Shown: positions 1 through 12,525, numbered from the stretch's first letter. The stretch is DNA of 64,000 bases from Deinandra increscens subsp. villosa (GCA_039602395.1 JBCNJP010000006.1:49004325-49068324); one strand, 5' to 3'. Numbers and translations are program-made. Notes: a model not told the origin generated them from the sequence alone.

Positions 1-340
1 GTAGTTTTCTTATGGGTGGTGTTAACCCTTATGTCATGTTTTGGAGTTAAACTCCATGGTTTGTTTGGTGGTTTGAATTGGTAGTCACATGGTTAGTTTC
101 GACCATGTATGTCTGAAAGTTGTGTCGTGTTGATAAACAGGTTGACCTTCGTAAGGATCATCGAACTTGCGAATAGGTCATGCCGAAATTTTTATTGAAA
201 GTTGTCAAGTAAAGTATATTTATACTAGTAGAGTTTATAACGTATGTTTTTTTTAGTTTAAAACCTTGTGTTGGTAAAAAAAAATGGGCCTAACTTCGCA
301 AAAGTCGTAATAATCTATATTATGGGTAACGGGTGTTACA
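1..340 (+). mobile_element. 5' LTR (3' part) of a non-coding Ty3/gypsy derivative, element A
   Basis: The segment ends in GGGTGTTACA and is followed three bases later by a tRNA-iMet primer site, which fixes it as the right end of a 5' LTR. The left end lies outside the window. The matching 3' LTR of element A starts at 3604 (TGTAACACCCC), so the element has a TG...CA-type terminus. Confidence 0.8.
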
Positions 341-343
341 AGT

Positions 344-356
344 TGGTATCAGAGCC
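344..356 (+). promoter_or_regulatory. Primer binding site of element A
   Basis: TGGTATCAGAGCC matches the 3' end of plant initiator-methionine tRNA, the usual minus-strand primer of plant LTR retrotransposons. It lies 3 bp inside the LTR end at 340. Confidence 0.9.
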
Positions 357-1690
357 ATAGGTTGAGGGATTTGGATGCCTGGTGGTATTCAAACTCAACC
401 TTAGTGCTCTTGATGGGAAGTGGAAGTTGACCCGGGACTTGACCATGAAGCCAAAGACACGAGGTTAGTCTAAATTTCCCAATGGATATTCTCCATACTG
501 TTGTTATATCAATTGATGACCACACAATCGTGCTTATGCACTGATGTATGTAAGGTGATTGGTACAAAAGGGGTTAAGAATCAGTACAGTTGATATATTG
601 AGTGGAAAATTCATTGTCATGTACAATGATCAGATATGTAAAGTAGTGAACTTGTTTTACTAATGTGGTTGAATTTCTAAAATGACAGGATAATGGAGTC
701 AGCAGATTGTTGGAAAGCTGCCCCGGAGGAGGTTGTCACTAGCGACTGACTTCTTCGCTGCAGATGATATGAAATGTGTGATTAGCCAACTATAAAAGTA
801 ACCAGGTGGTGTGACCGTTTGGCTAACACGGACTGATCATCCACGGGGGATACCGCGGGTTGATCACCGTAGTGGGTGTCGGGAGTCACATGTTGGTGTG
901 ACCTCGGTAGTGGAGCTATATCCCGGGAGTTACATGGTGTTGTGACCCTGGAGATGGAAAAAATTTTATGGGAACATAAAAAATGATGCAAACTGATGTG
1001 GATAAGAAGATATTGATCTTCAAAGCTCGACACAATGTTCCCAAACATTATCGAGGGGCCGTTCTTAAAGATTCAAGATGGTGGAATCCAGCACGTGTCA
1101 TACAAGTAAGTATATCTTATTTTTTATCATTTATGCCTCTGTTATGTGTTTATGTTATGATGGATACAATATGTGGGTAGCTTATGATAGTTGTATATTT
1201 AAGGTTAATCCTTCAAATCTGCATAAGATGTTGAAAATGACAATGTGAATATGTTGAACCATGTAAGGATCATGAACACCTACGGGTGTAAGTGGATGAA
1301 ATGATCTTTAGGATCATATAAACCTAAGAATGACAGTGAATGTGTATGATTTAAGATCATAAGAACTATTTTGATGAGTGTGGATGAAAGATGAAATTCT
1401 AAATAATATATATATATATTTTTTGGAATTGTAAGTGGAAGTAGTTTAATGGGATTCACACTCGGGAGTAGACACCAATTGATCGTAATGAGTTGGAATT
1501 TAATAAATATGTGTATTTATTGAATTAGAAGTAACTTGAAGATTAAATGTAACATTTAAGAGTGTTTATTTTTGTTACAAAGTATGAATATGGTATAGTT
1601 GTTTTATAGCATGTATAATTATCCAAGATGGATTAGAAGTAAATGAGGAAATGGTTGTTTTTGATAAAGTATGATGATATGTGGTTGAGT

Positions 1691-2187
1691 AGAATGACCC
1701 GTTGGGATAAAGTGTGTGTGTATCACCAATGTGTGATATGCAAAAGATGTAGAATGACCCGTTTGGGTAAAGTGTGTGTGTATCATCAATGTGTGATATG
1801 CAAAAGATGTAGAATGACCCGTTTGGGTAAAGTGTGTGTGTATCACCAATGTGTGACATGCAAAAGATGTAGAATGACCCGTTTGGGTAAAGTGTGTGTG
1901 TATCATCACTGTGTGATATGCAAAAGGTGTAGAATGACCCGTTTGGGTAAAGTGTGTGTGTGTATCACCAATGTGTGATATGCAAAAGATGTAGAATGAC
2001 CCGTTTGGGTAAAGTGTGTGTGTATCATCAATGTGTGATATGCAAAAGATGTAGAATGACCCGTTTGGGTAAAGTGTGTGTGTATCATCACTGTGTGATA
2101 TGCAAAAGGTGTAGAATGAACCGTTTCGGCAAAGTGTGTGTGTATCATCATTGTGTTATATGCAAAAGAAGTAGAATGACCCGTTAG
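1691..2187 (+). repeat. 60-bp tandem array, 8 units plus a partial
   Basis: Units start at 1691, 1751, 1811, 1871, 1931, 1993, 2053 and 2113, with a truncated ninth at 2173. One unit is 62 bp because of an extra GT. Each unit holds two small inverted repeats: ACCC-GTTT-GGGT and TATCAC...GTGATA. Middle units are nearly identical and edge units more diverged, which is typical of expansion by unequal exchange or replication slippage. Confidence 0.95.
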
Positions 2188-2194
2188 AGTAGAT

Positions 2195-2403
2195 GTGTAT
2201 GTAAAAGTGGTGAAATTCTACATGTATTAACAATGTAGAATCAATAATGTGTAAGTAAAAATGGCGAAATTCTACATGTAGTAACAATGTAGAATAAAGA
2301 ATGTATATGTATAAGTGGAGAAATTCTAGATGTATTAACAATGTAGAATAAAGAATGCGTATGTAAAAAAAATGGTGAAATTCTACATATATTAGAAGTA
2401 TAA
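2195..2403 (+). repeat. 54-56 bp tandem array, 4 units
   Basis: ATTCTACAT...ATGTAGAAT stem-loops recur at about 2215, 2269, 2323 and 2379, separated by a GTAAAAGTGG-like linker. The stem is a 9-base inverted repeat around a TATTAACA-type loop. Confidence 0.85.
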
Positions 2404-2477
2404 AGTTAAAGTATGTGTTGATGTATTATAATTGACCCCTAAGGGTTCAGGTGAATAAAGGTGGTTGTGAACAATGT

Positions 2478-2590
2478 ACACCTTCGGGTGAAGAGGAAGC
2501 AATGGGTCGTAGAACCCAATGTGCACCTTCGGGTGAAGTGGAAGTAAATGGTCTTGGAACATAATACACCTCCGGGTGAAAGCGGATGGT
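2478..2590 (+). repeat. Short tandem array with CACCTTCGGGTG hairpins, 3 units
   Basis: CACCTTCGGGTG or CACCTCCGGGTG occurs at about 2479, 2523 and 2567, roughly 44 bp apart. Each copy is itself a near-palindrome. Confidence 0.7.
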
Positions 2591-3039
2591 CAGGATGTCA
2601 TAAATTTCTCATCCATTAGTTGTATGTGAATAAAAGTTGTTTTTCCAAATTCTCTAATGTGGTGTGTTGTATATGGAAGTAGACACCAAAGCGTATGTAA
2701 TAGTAGGGTGTCTAAAAAAAAAAAACTTGTATGTAAGTTTAGTTAAGTGGTAGAAATGAAGGTTGGCCTTTATTGCATGATCATAGCTAAATGGGTCAAC
2801 GGGTCAGGTTGGTAAGTTGTTGAATTGATGTTAATCGTAGTAGACCAACCTGTTATGATGTATTTGTGTGTTTATACATGGATGATTAAAGTCTTTGGAC
2901 TAAAATATCTTCTGGATGAGGGTAATTGAATAATTTATGGTCTAAAGCATCAAGTAGTTGTTTTGTTGTTTGTGGTGTCTAAAAGTAGAAGCGAAGTTAG
3001 AAAGTCCTACGGGCAATGTCGGAAAGTCCTAAGGGAAAT

Positions 3040-3246
3040 GATGGGAAATTCTATTTTGTTTTAACAAAGTAGAATAAGTGTGTTAAACATTGAAATGTTG
3101 GAAAATTCTATTTTGTTTTGACAAAGCAAAATAAGTATGTTAGATGATGAAATGTGGAGAATTCTATTTTGAGTTAACAAAGTAGAATAAGTAGTTAAAA
3201 TGTTGAAACGCGGAGAAATCTATTTTGTATTAACAAAGTAGAGTAA
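3040..3246 (+). repeat. 55-58 bp tandem array, 4 units
   Basis: ATTCTATTTTGT...ACAAAGTAGAAT modules recur at about 3048, 3105, 3160 and 3217. They keep the ATTCTA/TAGAAT stem of the array at 2195-2403 but have a different loop and linker. Confidence 0.8.
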
Positions 3247-3569
3247 AACTGTGGAGATGATTACAATGTGTTATTGGTCTAACGTGAACTTTTCAGTTTA
3301 TAATGGCTAACAAACTTATGATTGAAGCCCTATGTATGGTGTTAGAGTTCAAGATGTGGATTCTAATCACAGTTGTGTATCTGATCTCCTAGGGGAACCT
3401 ATTTCAAAGGTATGGTGATCACTTATATGTTTTATGTTGTATAATACAATATCTCAGATTTTGACGAATGTATTAGTTAGAGGCGATAATGCTTGAGTGG
3501 AATGTGCACTGGGAGTGGATAAAACTCTTAGTTATGTGCAAATAAATCTTGTTGGGCATTATGGTTTGG

Positions 3570-3603
3570 TTTCGAGGACGAAACCTTTTTAAGGGGGTAG
3601 ATT
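3570..3603 (+). promoter_or_regulatory. Polypurine tract region of element A
   Basis: The tract AAGGGGGTAGA lies directly before the LTR start TGTAACACC at 3604 and follows the conserved TTTCGAGGACGAAACC block. In the family this tract primes plus-strand DNA synthesis. Confidence 0.8.
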
Positions 3604-4442
3604 TGTAACACCCCGAATTTTGATGGAACTAAAATATAATTTTAGTTATATTTTCCCTTGAAATAAGTAATTATGTGGATATAGTATTTAACAGAATACT
3701 AAAATTATATTTGTGGATATAACGGTTTGGAGGGAGTTTGTAGTGTTATGTGATTAACCTAACTTGAAAGTTAGGGGATTAAAGTTGCAAGTGGGATATT
3801 TCATTTAAATTATCCTAACTTGGATACTAAGTAAACTAGGGGGACTTGTATTGTCAATCTTAGTAAATGATAAGTGGAGGGGCTTAATTGGCAAATTAAA
3901 AAAAAAAAAAGATCAGGACGTGAAGGGAGATCGCAGGAGGCAACATCGACCTCCTGCTCATCATCGATCAACATGGTGGAGGTCGCAAATGGCCGAAATC
4001 GAACCCTAGGGTTTCGATTCTGATGATTGCTTCTGGATGCAAGCAATTGCATGTGGTTTTCGCGATTTTGGGTAAGTTTTCTACTCGTGAGTTGTTAAAA
4101 TTCAAAAATTAGGGCTGTGTATGTGGGTTTCGATTAAAGCATGTGATATGGGAACTATTGTGCTCGAATTTGGGCTGGAAACACAAATTATATGTGTTAT
4201 TTTGGATGAATTCAGTTTTATGATTTGTATTAACTTGAATGTTAAGATTGGAGCTAGGGTTCATATGGTATATGAACATAACCTGCGAAATTGGACATGA
4301 TTAGGTGTTAAGTAACCTGAAAATCATGTAGTATTTGTGTTAAAATGATGAAACATCATAGTGAAGCATAATATAGCTTCTATGAATTGATTTATGTATC
4401 AGGTTCCATGGATTATAATGTTAAATTGAGATTAAGTGAAAA
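3604..4442 (+). mobile_element. 3' LTR of element A, left part
   Basis: The segment begins TGTAACACCCC right after the polypurine tract. It runs to 4442, where a minus-strand LTR interrupts it, and appears to resume near 5981. The last bases before the insertion (GATTAAGTGAAAA) resemble an equivalent position in the LTR at 6947 (GATTAAGCATGAAAAC). The right end seen in the 5' copy at 300-340 is not found again downstream, so this LTR is probably truncated or recombined. Confidence 0.6.
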
Positions 4443-5980
4443 TGTCACACCCCCAAATCAACCACTAACGGTGTTTATACCGTTAAGAGGTGCGACTAGA
4501 ACAGGATCCACAACCATTAGTTACAAATACTAAATGAATCAGAGTTAGTTCATAAACCAGTTATAAAGTCTCAAATACAAACGCAGCGGAATAAATATTG
4601 TCTTAGCACTAACCACGTGCTTTACAAATTCTTTGTTTGAAATTCCCAATTAAGTTTAATAGAAATAAAATTGTCTTCACGTGCCATGCCAACCTGCTCC
4701 GGAATACTCCTTAGCGATCTGCAAAAGTTTAAACCACGCAAGTGTCAACCTAACGGTTGGTGAGTTCACAGTGGGCTTGTCATGCATTGGCCCGGTCTCA
4801 TAATCATAATTTGTATCAAGGTATGCTTACATAGTATTCGTTTGTAAAAAAAACAATGCTAAAAGTTATGTCTTAGTTTATAAGGAATTGTCCGTGACCT
4901 ACGTCATCGGGTATGAACTAGTTTTGTAAAATTAAAGTGCTCAACCGATATCGCGGGTAGCTAATCCGTTGTTCCATGCACTAAGGAAGTTTGCACCAAA
5001 GCTGACTATAAATTATTGTAGTGGCCGTGCCATCTAGTACTGCGGACCTACGTCATCGCGGTTTTGCCTCCCCCGTGTCCTCTCGGAATCACGGTCAAAT
5101 AGGCTGATATTGTACCTCCGTGCACTCCCCGTGCCACGGGGCGGAGTTTGTCAAACTCCAGTAGATCTACCCAACATCCCCTCGCTTTACAATTAATGGT
5201 ATAATTTAGTTGAGGACTTTTAAGTTATAAGGCATCCTTAGAAAACATGTGATATCATGTGGTTCAGACTTTAACCTACACTAGCCATATTAAAACGGTT
5301 TACTTTGGATTCTCATGGATCCCGAAAACATTTTCAGTTTTGTTTTTCAAACAGTTTGATTAGGTCCTCAAGTGTTTCCCATAAAACACCTCAAGTCATC
5401 AAGTGGGTGCCGAGCACTCCAAGTTTTCAAGTTTATCAGGGAGGTGCCTAGCACTCTCGAGTTTGTCAGCATTGTCTTACTTTTAGTTATTTGGTGTGAC
5501 CCAAGCGGGTTCACGGTAATCGGGTTAGTGACACTCACCTTTGGTTGCACTGCTACACTTGCTAATACTCCAAGTATTGCTTATCGGAGACCTATGAACA
5601 CGTTTAGGTCTTAAGTATTAGAATGTGGTAACTGGTGAAGAACAACCCAAGAGGGGGTCGTGAAGCCAATAAATTGAAACAAGATTACGTTTGGGACATC
5701 TTTGGATGTACAAAGGTAAATCTTTATATGGAATGGTCATAAACGAAAAATTAACGAATAACCATGGAACCAATGAGTCGAAATGGTCATATGTTTAATT
5801 GACAAAACCGTTAAGACGGTTGAATCATGTTTATTATGAGAGGACATAAATGGTTAAAAGATATCGAATTTATATAATGTGATTGACTTAAAAGCGACTC
5901 GGGATAAACCCAAGTCTAGAATTGATTAAAAATATGAAATGTAAAATGTAATAGGGAGAAACGGGTTATTACATATGCTA
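4443..5980 (-). mobile_element. Solo LTR, minus strand, inserted in the 3' LTR of element A
   Basis: Its plus-strand left end TGTCACACCCCC is the reverse of the GGGGTGTGACA end seen on the LTR at 30081-32626. Near 4745-4764 it carries the reversed TCACCAAC...GTTGACACT block that also lies inside LTR ends near 12740 and 32352. The other end reads TGTAATAACCCG on the minus strand from 5973. GAAAA flanks it at 4438-4442 and 5981-5985 as a probable 5-bp target duplication. That would place seven extra bases (TATGCTA) between the canonical TG end and the duplication. No internal region is present. Confidence 0.6.
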
Positions 5981-6946
5981 GAAAACCCGTAACCCTATGA
6001 AATGACTGGACGTTTAACAAAAGGTAAGAAGTGACCTTGTTAAACGCAATAAAACTCATGTTGTTGAGTCATGTTTATTCCCGTGTAAGTTTTGTATAAC
6101 TAATAGGGAAATTGAAGCTATTAGGTTGATCGACCCAACTTCTTGGGTGAGACCCACAAGCATAGATGATTGTGAAGTAGGGTGGACGCTGGAAGCGACC
6201 ATTCCCGAAGATGCACAGAGGATTGCTATACAAGTAAGTATCCTCAAAATTTTCCAAATAATTGTTGGAATGTAATACGAACAAGTGATTGTTCGTAAGA
6301 ACCATAACTACATGCTAAAATGTTATGTGGTCGATTAATGGTTAGTAATAACCATGTCGATATGTTAAATTGTTTAGAAATGATCCTAACGGATCATAAT
6401 GCTGATTATTTGTTGATTGCTAGCTAAATGGTTCAAAGGAACCATAGCAACATAAAAATATGTTAATATGCCAACGTGTCAAATTATGGGTAAAGAAACC
6501 CACTGCACGTCCACTTCCCGCTGGAAGGAGTTGGAAAAGAAAAAAAAAGGGGTTTTGTAAACAGATGGAAAAGGGAATAACACAACCCTAACGAACAAAA
6601 CGAAAAAAATAAATAAATAAATAAATTTTAAATTATTCATTTTTGGGCATTTATGCTAAAATTGCGAAACCCACAGGGTGGTAACTCATGTAAGACCTAT
6701 AAGGCATTGAGGCCAGTATATTATATGTGGGAGGTTGGATGAAAATGTTTCGTGAGGAATCGTAACATCCAACAAAATACAGTAAAATGGTCTACGAGAC
6801 CATAACGCCCTACGGGGAAACATAACATGGGATAACCAGTGAATGGGTATTAATGATAAACTGGATTATGTTCTCATTTGTGAAAAATGAAATAAAAAGG
6901 GGAAATAAGGTTTCGGGGACGAAACCCTCTTTAAGGGGGGAAGAGT
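5981..6946 (+). mobile_element. Remnant of a gypsy-derivative internal region with polypurine tract
   Basis: There is no coding potential. The end repeats the architecture of element A: TTTCGGGGACGAAACCC, then TTTAAGGGGGGAAGAG, then an LTR start at 6947. A segment near 6210-6240 (ATACAAGTAAGTAT) matches one near 1103-1116 of element A. The left part may still be 3' LTR of element A; I could not find the boundary. Confidence 0.5.
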
Positions 6947-9900
6947 TGTAACATCCCAATTTCGGGATGTCCTAAATTAACCAATGTGTCAAATAAATGA
7001 CGAGATTATGTGAAAAATTAGGGATTTACTATGTTAAGATCCAATTTAGAACCTAAATATATCCCGAAATCATAAGATGTAATGTTTTGATAAATTGGGA
7101 AAATACGATATTCCGTCCTAAATCCTAAACTCGGTTAGGATGTTAATCGTGTGTTAGTGTAATATTAATAATTATTACACTCATATAAATGTTTTAAGAC
7201 ATTTTTAGGTACAATATGTTATTGAAACGATAACATAAGGTCTTATGTGAAAAATTATGAGTTTTGGGCTTAAAAACTCAAAATGGTCAAAATAGAAGGA
7301 CCAAAACTGTAATTCTTGAAAGTTGCTTTAATGAAAGCTGGAAATCAGATTGGGGCTGGTATTATGAACGTGAAAGCCTCCTCTTCATCCTAAAAATCGA
7401 AAATTTGAGCTTGGGAATGGCCAAGATGCGATTTTGGAAGATTAAACAAGGTTTTGAAGCATTCAAGCCTTGTGAAACCCATCTAGAGATTATGGGTAAG
7501 TCATTCATTCTTGTTGCATGCTTAGATCCGAAATTTCTAGGTTGAAATAAGGTAAATGAAGCTGTGATTTTGATATAATTGTGGTTGATAATGTTTGATA
7601 TGCTTGCTTAGTACATTAATCATGAGTTGTTAGTGAGATTAAGCATGAAAACCCCAAAAGTTATATTACATGGAATTGGGGGTTGAGAAAATTGATTCTA
7701 ATCTTAAATTTGCTGAGATTATATGATGAATATATGTTATATTATATGTGTAAACAAAATTGATTGACAAATCCTAGTGAGTTGCATAAATTGGGTAATT
7801 GTTCATATGTAATGGGTGTTAAATTAGGCATATGAATGTTAATGCACACCAAGTGTTTGATGAAATGCCTAACTTAGATGGAATGCTTGAGTTCATGACT
7901 AAGTGTAGGAATGATACTCTACTAGAGATCATGAAATAAGAATGAGCATGAATTGAGAAATCCATGCTTATAAAAGGTGTCAAGTGGAATTATGTAAAAC
8001 CATACAAATATGGAAATCTAGTTGTGGGGCTGTTTTGCAAGTATTGTATAAGATCACTCGTATGTCCGTTTGGGATGTATGATATATGGTTGAAAAGCTT
8101 GTGTTGAATACTATGTTTCGTGTTTGAACACTAGAAGCTGAATCTGATGTATAATGGGTCAAAATGACCCGTTAATATGGTCACTCAATTTTCCAGCATG
8201 CTGTTTGGTTAAGATTATGGTTGCTGTCCTGTTTTTAGAAAAATTGTATAAAATAAACCGTAACTCCGAAAAATGTGTATCTTATATGCTCGGAAAGCCC
8301 TATGAGTCTACTACAATTCATATTTGAACATGAAAGGCTGAATAAAATTATTCAGTGGTCAAAAATGTCGATTTCAGCAGCAACGCAGTAAAATGCTGCA
8401 CAAAAATAAGAAGTTTTTATAACCCGTTAAAGTTGGATATGTTAACGTAGATGATTAGAACTTAAATGGTCGATTATAATCGATTATGTGCATGTAGTTG
8501 GGTGTATTAGAAGCATGTGAGGTGCATGGAAATGACTTATACAAATATTATGCACATGTATATTAAGCATGGTGGACTTTTAGAAAGTCAAAACAAAACC
8601 ATGAATTTAACATGAATTATGTATAGGGCAAATTGTATTGAAACGGATCAAGAAGCATGATGGAAGTTATAAATGCCAAGATGCTTTGAGGTAAATGAAG
8701 TAAAGGTTAAGCTACCCAAGGATCATAAACTCAAGCTCACGAGGTAACATCTATGCTATGTTACATATTTTGTTAATGACTCATATTTGCATTAATGATA
8801 TAGAATGCATGATTTTTATGAAATGTGATAAACTTTCCCTACGAGGCAAGTTGTTGAAATGCGTATAATTACAAAGTAACATACTTAGAGTTAAGCTCTA
8901 AGTAGGAAAAGAGTCAAAGAACAATACATAATTAAATGGTTCATAGGGACCATGGCCATAAGAATGTATGACTTTAGCGGTAAATGAATCGTAGGATTCA
9001 TGCTAATGGGTTAAACGGGTTGAACGATTCTAAAGGATTCATCATAGTGAATCACAGAATAAAACTTACTAATCGATTCATAGGGGTCATAAAAGTGGCC
9101 AAATGAGTAAATGATTGATAATGGTTGTAGGAACCAAATGCATGTGTAGCATTATTTATGTTACATGAAGTAGATAAGTAAATGTGTATTTACAAATAAA
9201 TAGAATAAACTATGAATTGTGTAAATGGGTGACGAATGGTTCTAGGAACCGTGAAGCCCAAAGCCAAGAGGTTCTCCAATGATAAACTTGACCATAGAAA
9301 AGATTCGGATGGATCAAAGAAAGAATGAAAGTTACAATGGCGGAAATGGGCTTATAGAGTCTATGCCAAGTAACAAGAGAAAAGGGAATCATAAAATGGT
9401 TACAGAACCATAGATTCCAAGGCGTATATGTGGTCGAGTTAGGCATTGGGGTAAACCAAGGGCAAGGACCCGTCTTAACGGGTCAAATAAGAAACAAAGG
9501 TAGTTTTGTTATTAACTAAAACGATTAGATGAACTAATGGCAAGTAGAGTGAAATTTGTATGAACTTTGTCAATAAAAAAACTTAGCGTGTGGGTAATGT
9601 GAAAAGCTAGACTCATAACGGAAGCGTGAAACTAACTATGGGTATACATACAAATGCTTTGATGTTATATTGCTTGCATTATGTTTCTAGTAGTAAACCA
9701 CATGTGATGGGTAAACCTTGGAAGGTAACCTTGATAGTTGCCACAAAGAACCTCTAAGTGGGTCAAACGGGTCGGGAGAATCCGGGATGTGTTATCAAAA
9801 TGTAACCCATGGCCAAGGTATGTAAATGTATAGTCTTTATGCTTAAAAATGTGTTTTGGGACATTTTAAGAGTAGATATAAAGTCCCAACAGGTCTGGTG

Positions 9901-10463
9901 CAAAACTGGTAAAAACAGGGGAAGTAGCCAAAATATTGGCTAAGTATAGAATAGGCCAGATTTCGGCCAAATCCCTGGAAAGTTGGCTCCAAGCGTATCG
10001 CTTGGAGCAACCGGAGCAGAAGGCGATACGCCTAGAAAATCAAGCGTATCGCTTGTAAGTAATAGAGATCTAGGCGATACGCCTAGGAATCCTTTTCTGA
10101 ATTTTGTTGTTATTATCATTGTTAATGATGTTTATACATGATTTATGCAATAGAAACTCACTATTGAAAGTGAGTAAATTGCAGGTAAAAAGGAGAGGCT
10201 TGAAGGATGCTCATCAAGACGATTGAAGAACCGGTCACCCAAAGGACGAACGACCCATCGTGTGTTGCGGTAAAAAGAATTCATGTACAAGTTAATGATC
10301 ACTTTTAAATGTCAAACTCAAAGTGGGTATATTTTGTAAATTTAATCCCAAGTGTTGGGGTTTATGGATGTCAAACTATGTATTTTGAACAAAAAATTTT
10401 CTGGGACCGATTTTTAACGTTATAATGTGTAAGTTTGGCACCAAATTGTATACGGGTGTTACA
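6947..10463 (+). mobile_element. Long LTR (about 3.5 kb) of element B, 3' copy
   Basis: It starts TGTAACATCCC directly after a polypurine tract and ends ACGGGTGTTACA at 10463. No primer site follows, so this is a 3' LTR. Its layout parallels element A: an early AAACTGTAATTC region, a GGGTAAGT stretch, a late block with short hairpins (9987-10087), and a GGGACCGATTTTT block near the end. Further nested insertions cannot be excluded by eye. Confidence 0.6.
9987..10087 (+). repeat. Cluster of four perfect short hairpins in the LTR of element B
   Basis: Perfect inverted repeats with 3-nt loops lie at 9987-10007 (stem CTCCAAGCG, loop TAT), 10021-10033 (stem AGGCG, loop ATA), 10041-10055 (stem CAAGCG, loop TAT) and 10070-10086 (stem CTAGGCG, loop ATA). 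The core alternates GCGTATCGC and GCGATACGC, which are reverse complements of each other. Confidence 0.9.
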
Positions 10464-11640
10464 GTTACCAAACAGTAGCAGCTGTTGCGGGGATGGTGGT
10501 GGTCGCGATCACCAGCGAGGTGGAGGGTGGCGGTGATGGGCGCTGATCGGTGGAGAGAAAGGGAGAGGGTGGAGGCTTTTGAACAAGGGTTTGTGTGTGG
10601 GGGTGGAGAAGCAAGTATGGGTCTTGTTTACCCTTTTCCACACATGTCTAAATGCTAACCATGGTTTGACAACTAATGTCCATGGGTTAGCTTAATTAAC
10701 TTAGGTTAGTTTAGAGATTATATATTTTTAGGTGTTTAAGCGTATTAGTTTTTATAAAAAGTTTCACTAATCATCCTATTTTTTTATAAAAACCACAACT
10801 ATATTGGTAGTGTATTCATAAAATAATAACCACTAAGTTGATGGGTTTCAGTTTGGGCCAAAAATTTAGGATAATGGGTGTCGGGCCGGTATGGCTCGTG
10901 CCGAGCCGGTATACGAGGCTTTCTCCGTTTTCGACATGGTTAGTCCCATTAATTACTAAAATTAGTCGGAGTGATACGTTATAGATTAAAGTTGTCGGTT
11001 GGCTTGTCGGGGCGTGTTTTGGGCTCGGTTTGTTCAGTTTGCTTTATTGGGCCGGGCCGAGCCAATTTGGTAAAAGGGTGATTTAGGCCGAACCGTTCCA
11101 CTGTTTTGATCGAGACGAGTTGCCAAATAATTTACAAGGTCACAATGTTGTTATATAATTATTGTTTGATCGTAATTTAATTATTTAGGATTTTTGGTTT
11201 TATTTATTTTATTTGCTCGCGCAACTGCGTGAGGAAAATAAATAACTTGATCTTTTTGCTTTTAAGCTCGAATATTCCATGATTTAAAACCAATAACAGT
11301 TTTAAATGGATGTTTACCTAAGCGTTTCCGGGTGTTGGTGTGACTTCTCACGACACCGTTTGAGGAAATATAAAAGTTACTTTTTATATTTGTTTTTCTT
11401 ATTATTGAAGTTCCACCAATCACACGGTGACCCCTTCTGTTTGTTAAGGGTATGTTTTTCTCTACAAACGTGGAAATTTGTCAAGTTTTGACGTTTTTGT
11501 GCATAATATTTACTAATGTTATTACTAGTTCAAGCCAAGCACAGATATATACGTATACAAATATAGTCAATGCATATGGTTTGACCTGGTTTTTCTGACG
11601 AGTTGTCACAATCCTTAAGTATGCTTTAAATATGGTACAG
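10464..11640. other. Unassigned non-coding stretch
   Basis: It begins with G-rich sequence (10480-10620, many GGTGGTGG and GGAGAGGG runs) and becomes AT-rich. Near 10870-11100 there is a GGGCCGGGCCGAGCC-type segment. I see no convincing gene or complete element. It may be older LTR debris. Confidence 0.4.
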
Positions 11641-11751
11641 TGTGACATCCAAGATGTACAATGGTTACTTGATGTAATTGTTAAGGATGCAATGTGAAGT
11701 CATGATTATGCAATTGTATTCCTTGAATTTGATGTGAAGAAAGAATTTCAT

Positions 11752-11913
11752 TGTGATATTTATAATATACAATGTAGTAACTTGAATAAGAGTGCTAAAT
11801 GTAAAGAATAGTTAATGAACATATGAATATAGTGTGATATTTATAATATACAATGTAGTAACTTGAATAAGAGTGCTAAATGTAAAGAATGGTTGATGAT
11901 CATATAAATATAG
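11752..11913 (+). repeat. 81-bp direct tandem duplication
   Basis: The block beginning TGTGATATTTATAATATAC at 11752 is repeated at 11833 with only a few substitutions. Confidence 0.85.
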
Positions 11914-12525
11914 TGTGATCCAAAGATTTGATGCCTTTGGTGAACTAATGGATCTAAATGGGTCATTTAGTTCCAATTGATAAGTTGCTCATTTTGGTTG
12001 TTTTATGCTTACATTGTGATATTGTAATGTGGTAAAATGATATGAAAAGTGTATTTGGTAATTTAAGTGTTTTGGGTTCAAACCCAATTTCATATGTTGG
12101 TGGAAAGTTGGAGTTCAAACAAAAGTGTTCATTGTAACACGTGTATCCGACCCAATTACAAAACCTGACCCAAATTTGAACTTGTCACGCAAATCGAATT
12201 TTGATTTAAAGATTACCAGAATACTTCGTCTAAATTATACAATTAAATTATGTTCGGGATATTCCACAATCATTTTTGAAAGAAAAATAATATATTTGCA
12301 AAGTTTTAGGTTAAACAATTTTTTAAACAAAAATAATGCGATTCGATTTATCGTTTACCGAGAATTTTGGGGTCTTTATCTCAAAATTTTGTACTTTGGA
12401 ATATTCTAAAATCATTTTATAACATTAAAAACAAATTGGTTAAATTATAGATCAATTATGTTAATTAAAACGTAAATAAATGAATTTACCGTTTTTCGTG
12501 CAAATCCAGCATTAACCAGGAGTCA

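Larger units (their letters stand above)
341..3603 (+). mobile_element. Non-coding internal body of element A (LARD-like)
   Basis: The 3.3 kb between the primer site and the polypurine tract holds no gag or pol homology in any frame; the short open frames are by-products of repeats whose unit length is a multiple of three. The body contains several tandem arrays of about 50-60 bp, listed separately. Its 3' end (TTTCGAGGACGAAACC then TTTTTAAGGGGG) is the arrangement I know from the 3' end of Del/Tekay-type chromoviruses. This is therefore probably a large non-autonomous derivative of that lineage. The clade assignment is inference. Confidence 0.65.

Noticed and set aside
1575..2187. Open frames on both strands encoding a 20-residue repeated peptide
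   Set aside because: The repeat unit is 60 bp, a multiple of three, so any frame without a stop stays open through the array. The lengths are what the repeat alone predicts.
1691..2187. CRISPR-like array
   Set aside because: The units are contiguous 60-mers without unique spacers, and this is a plant retroelement.
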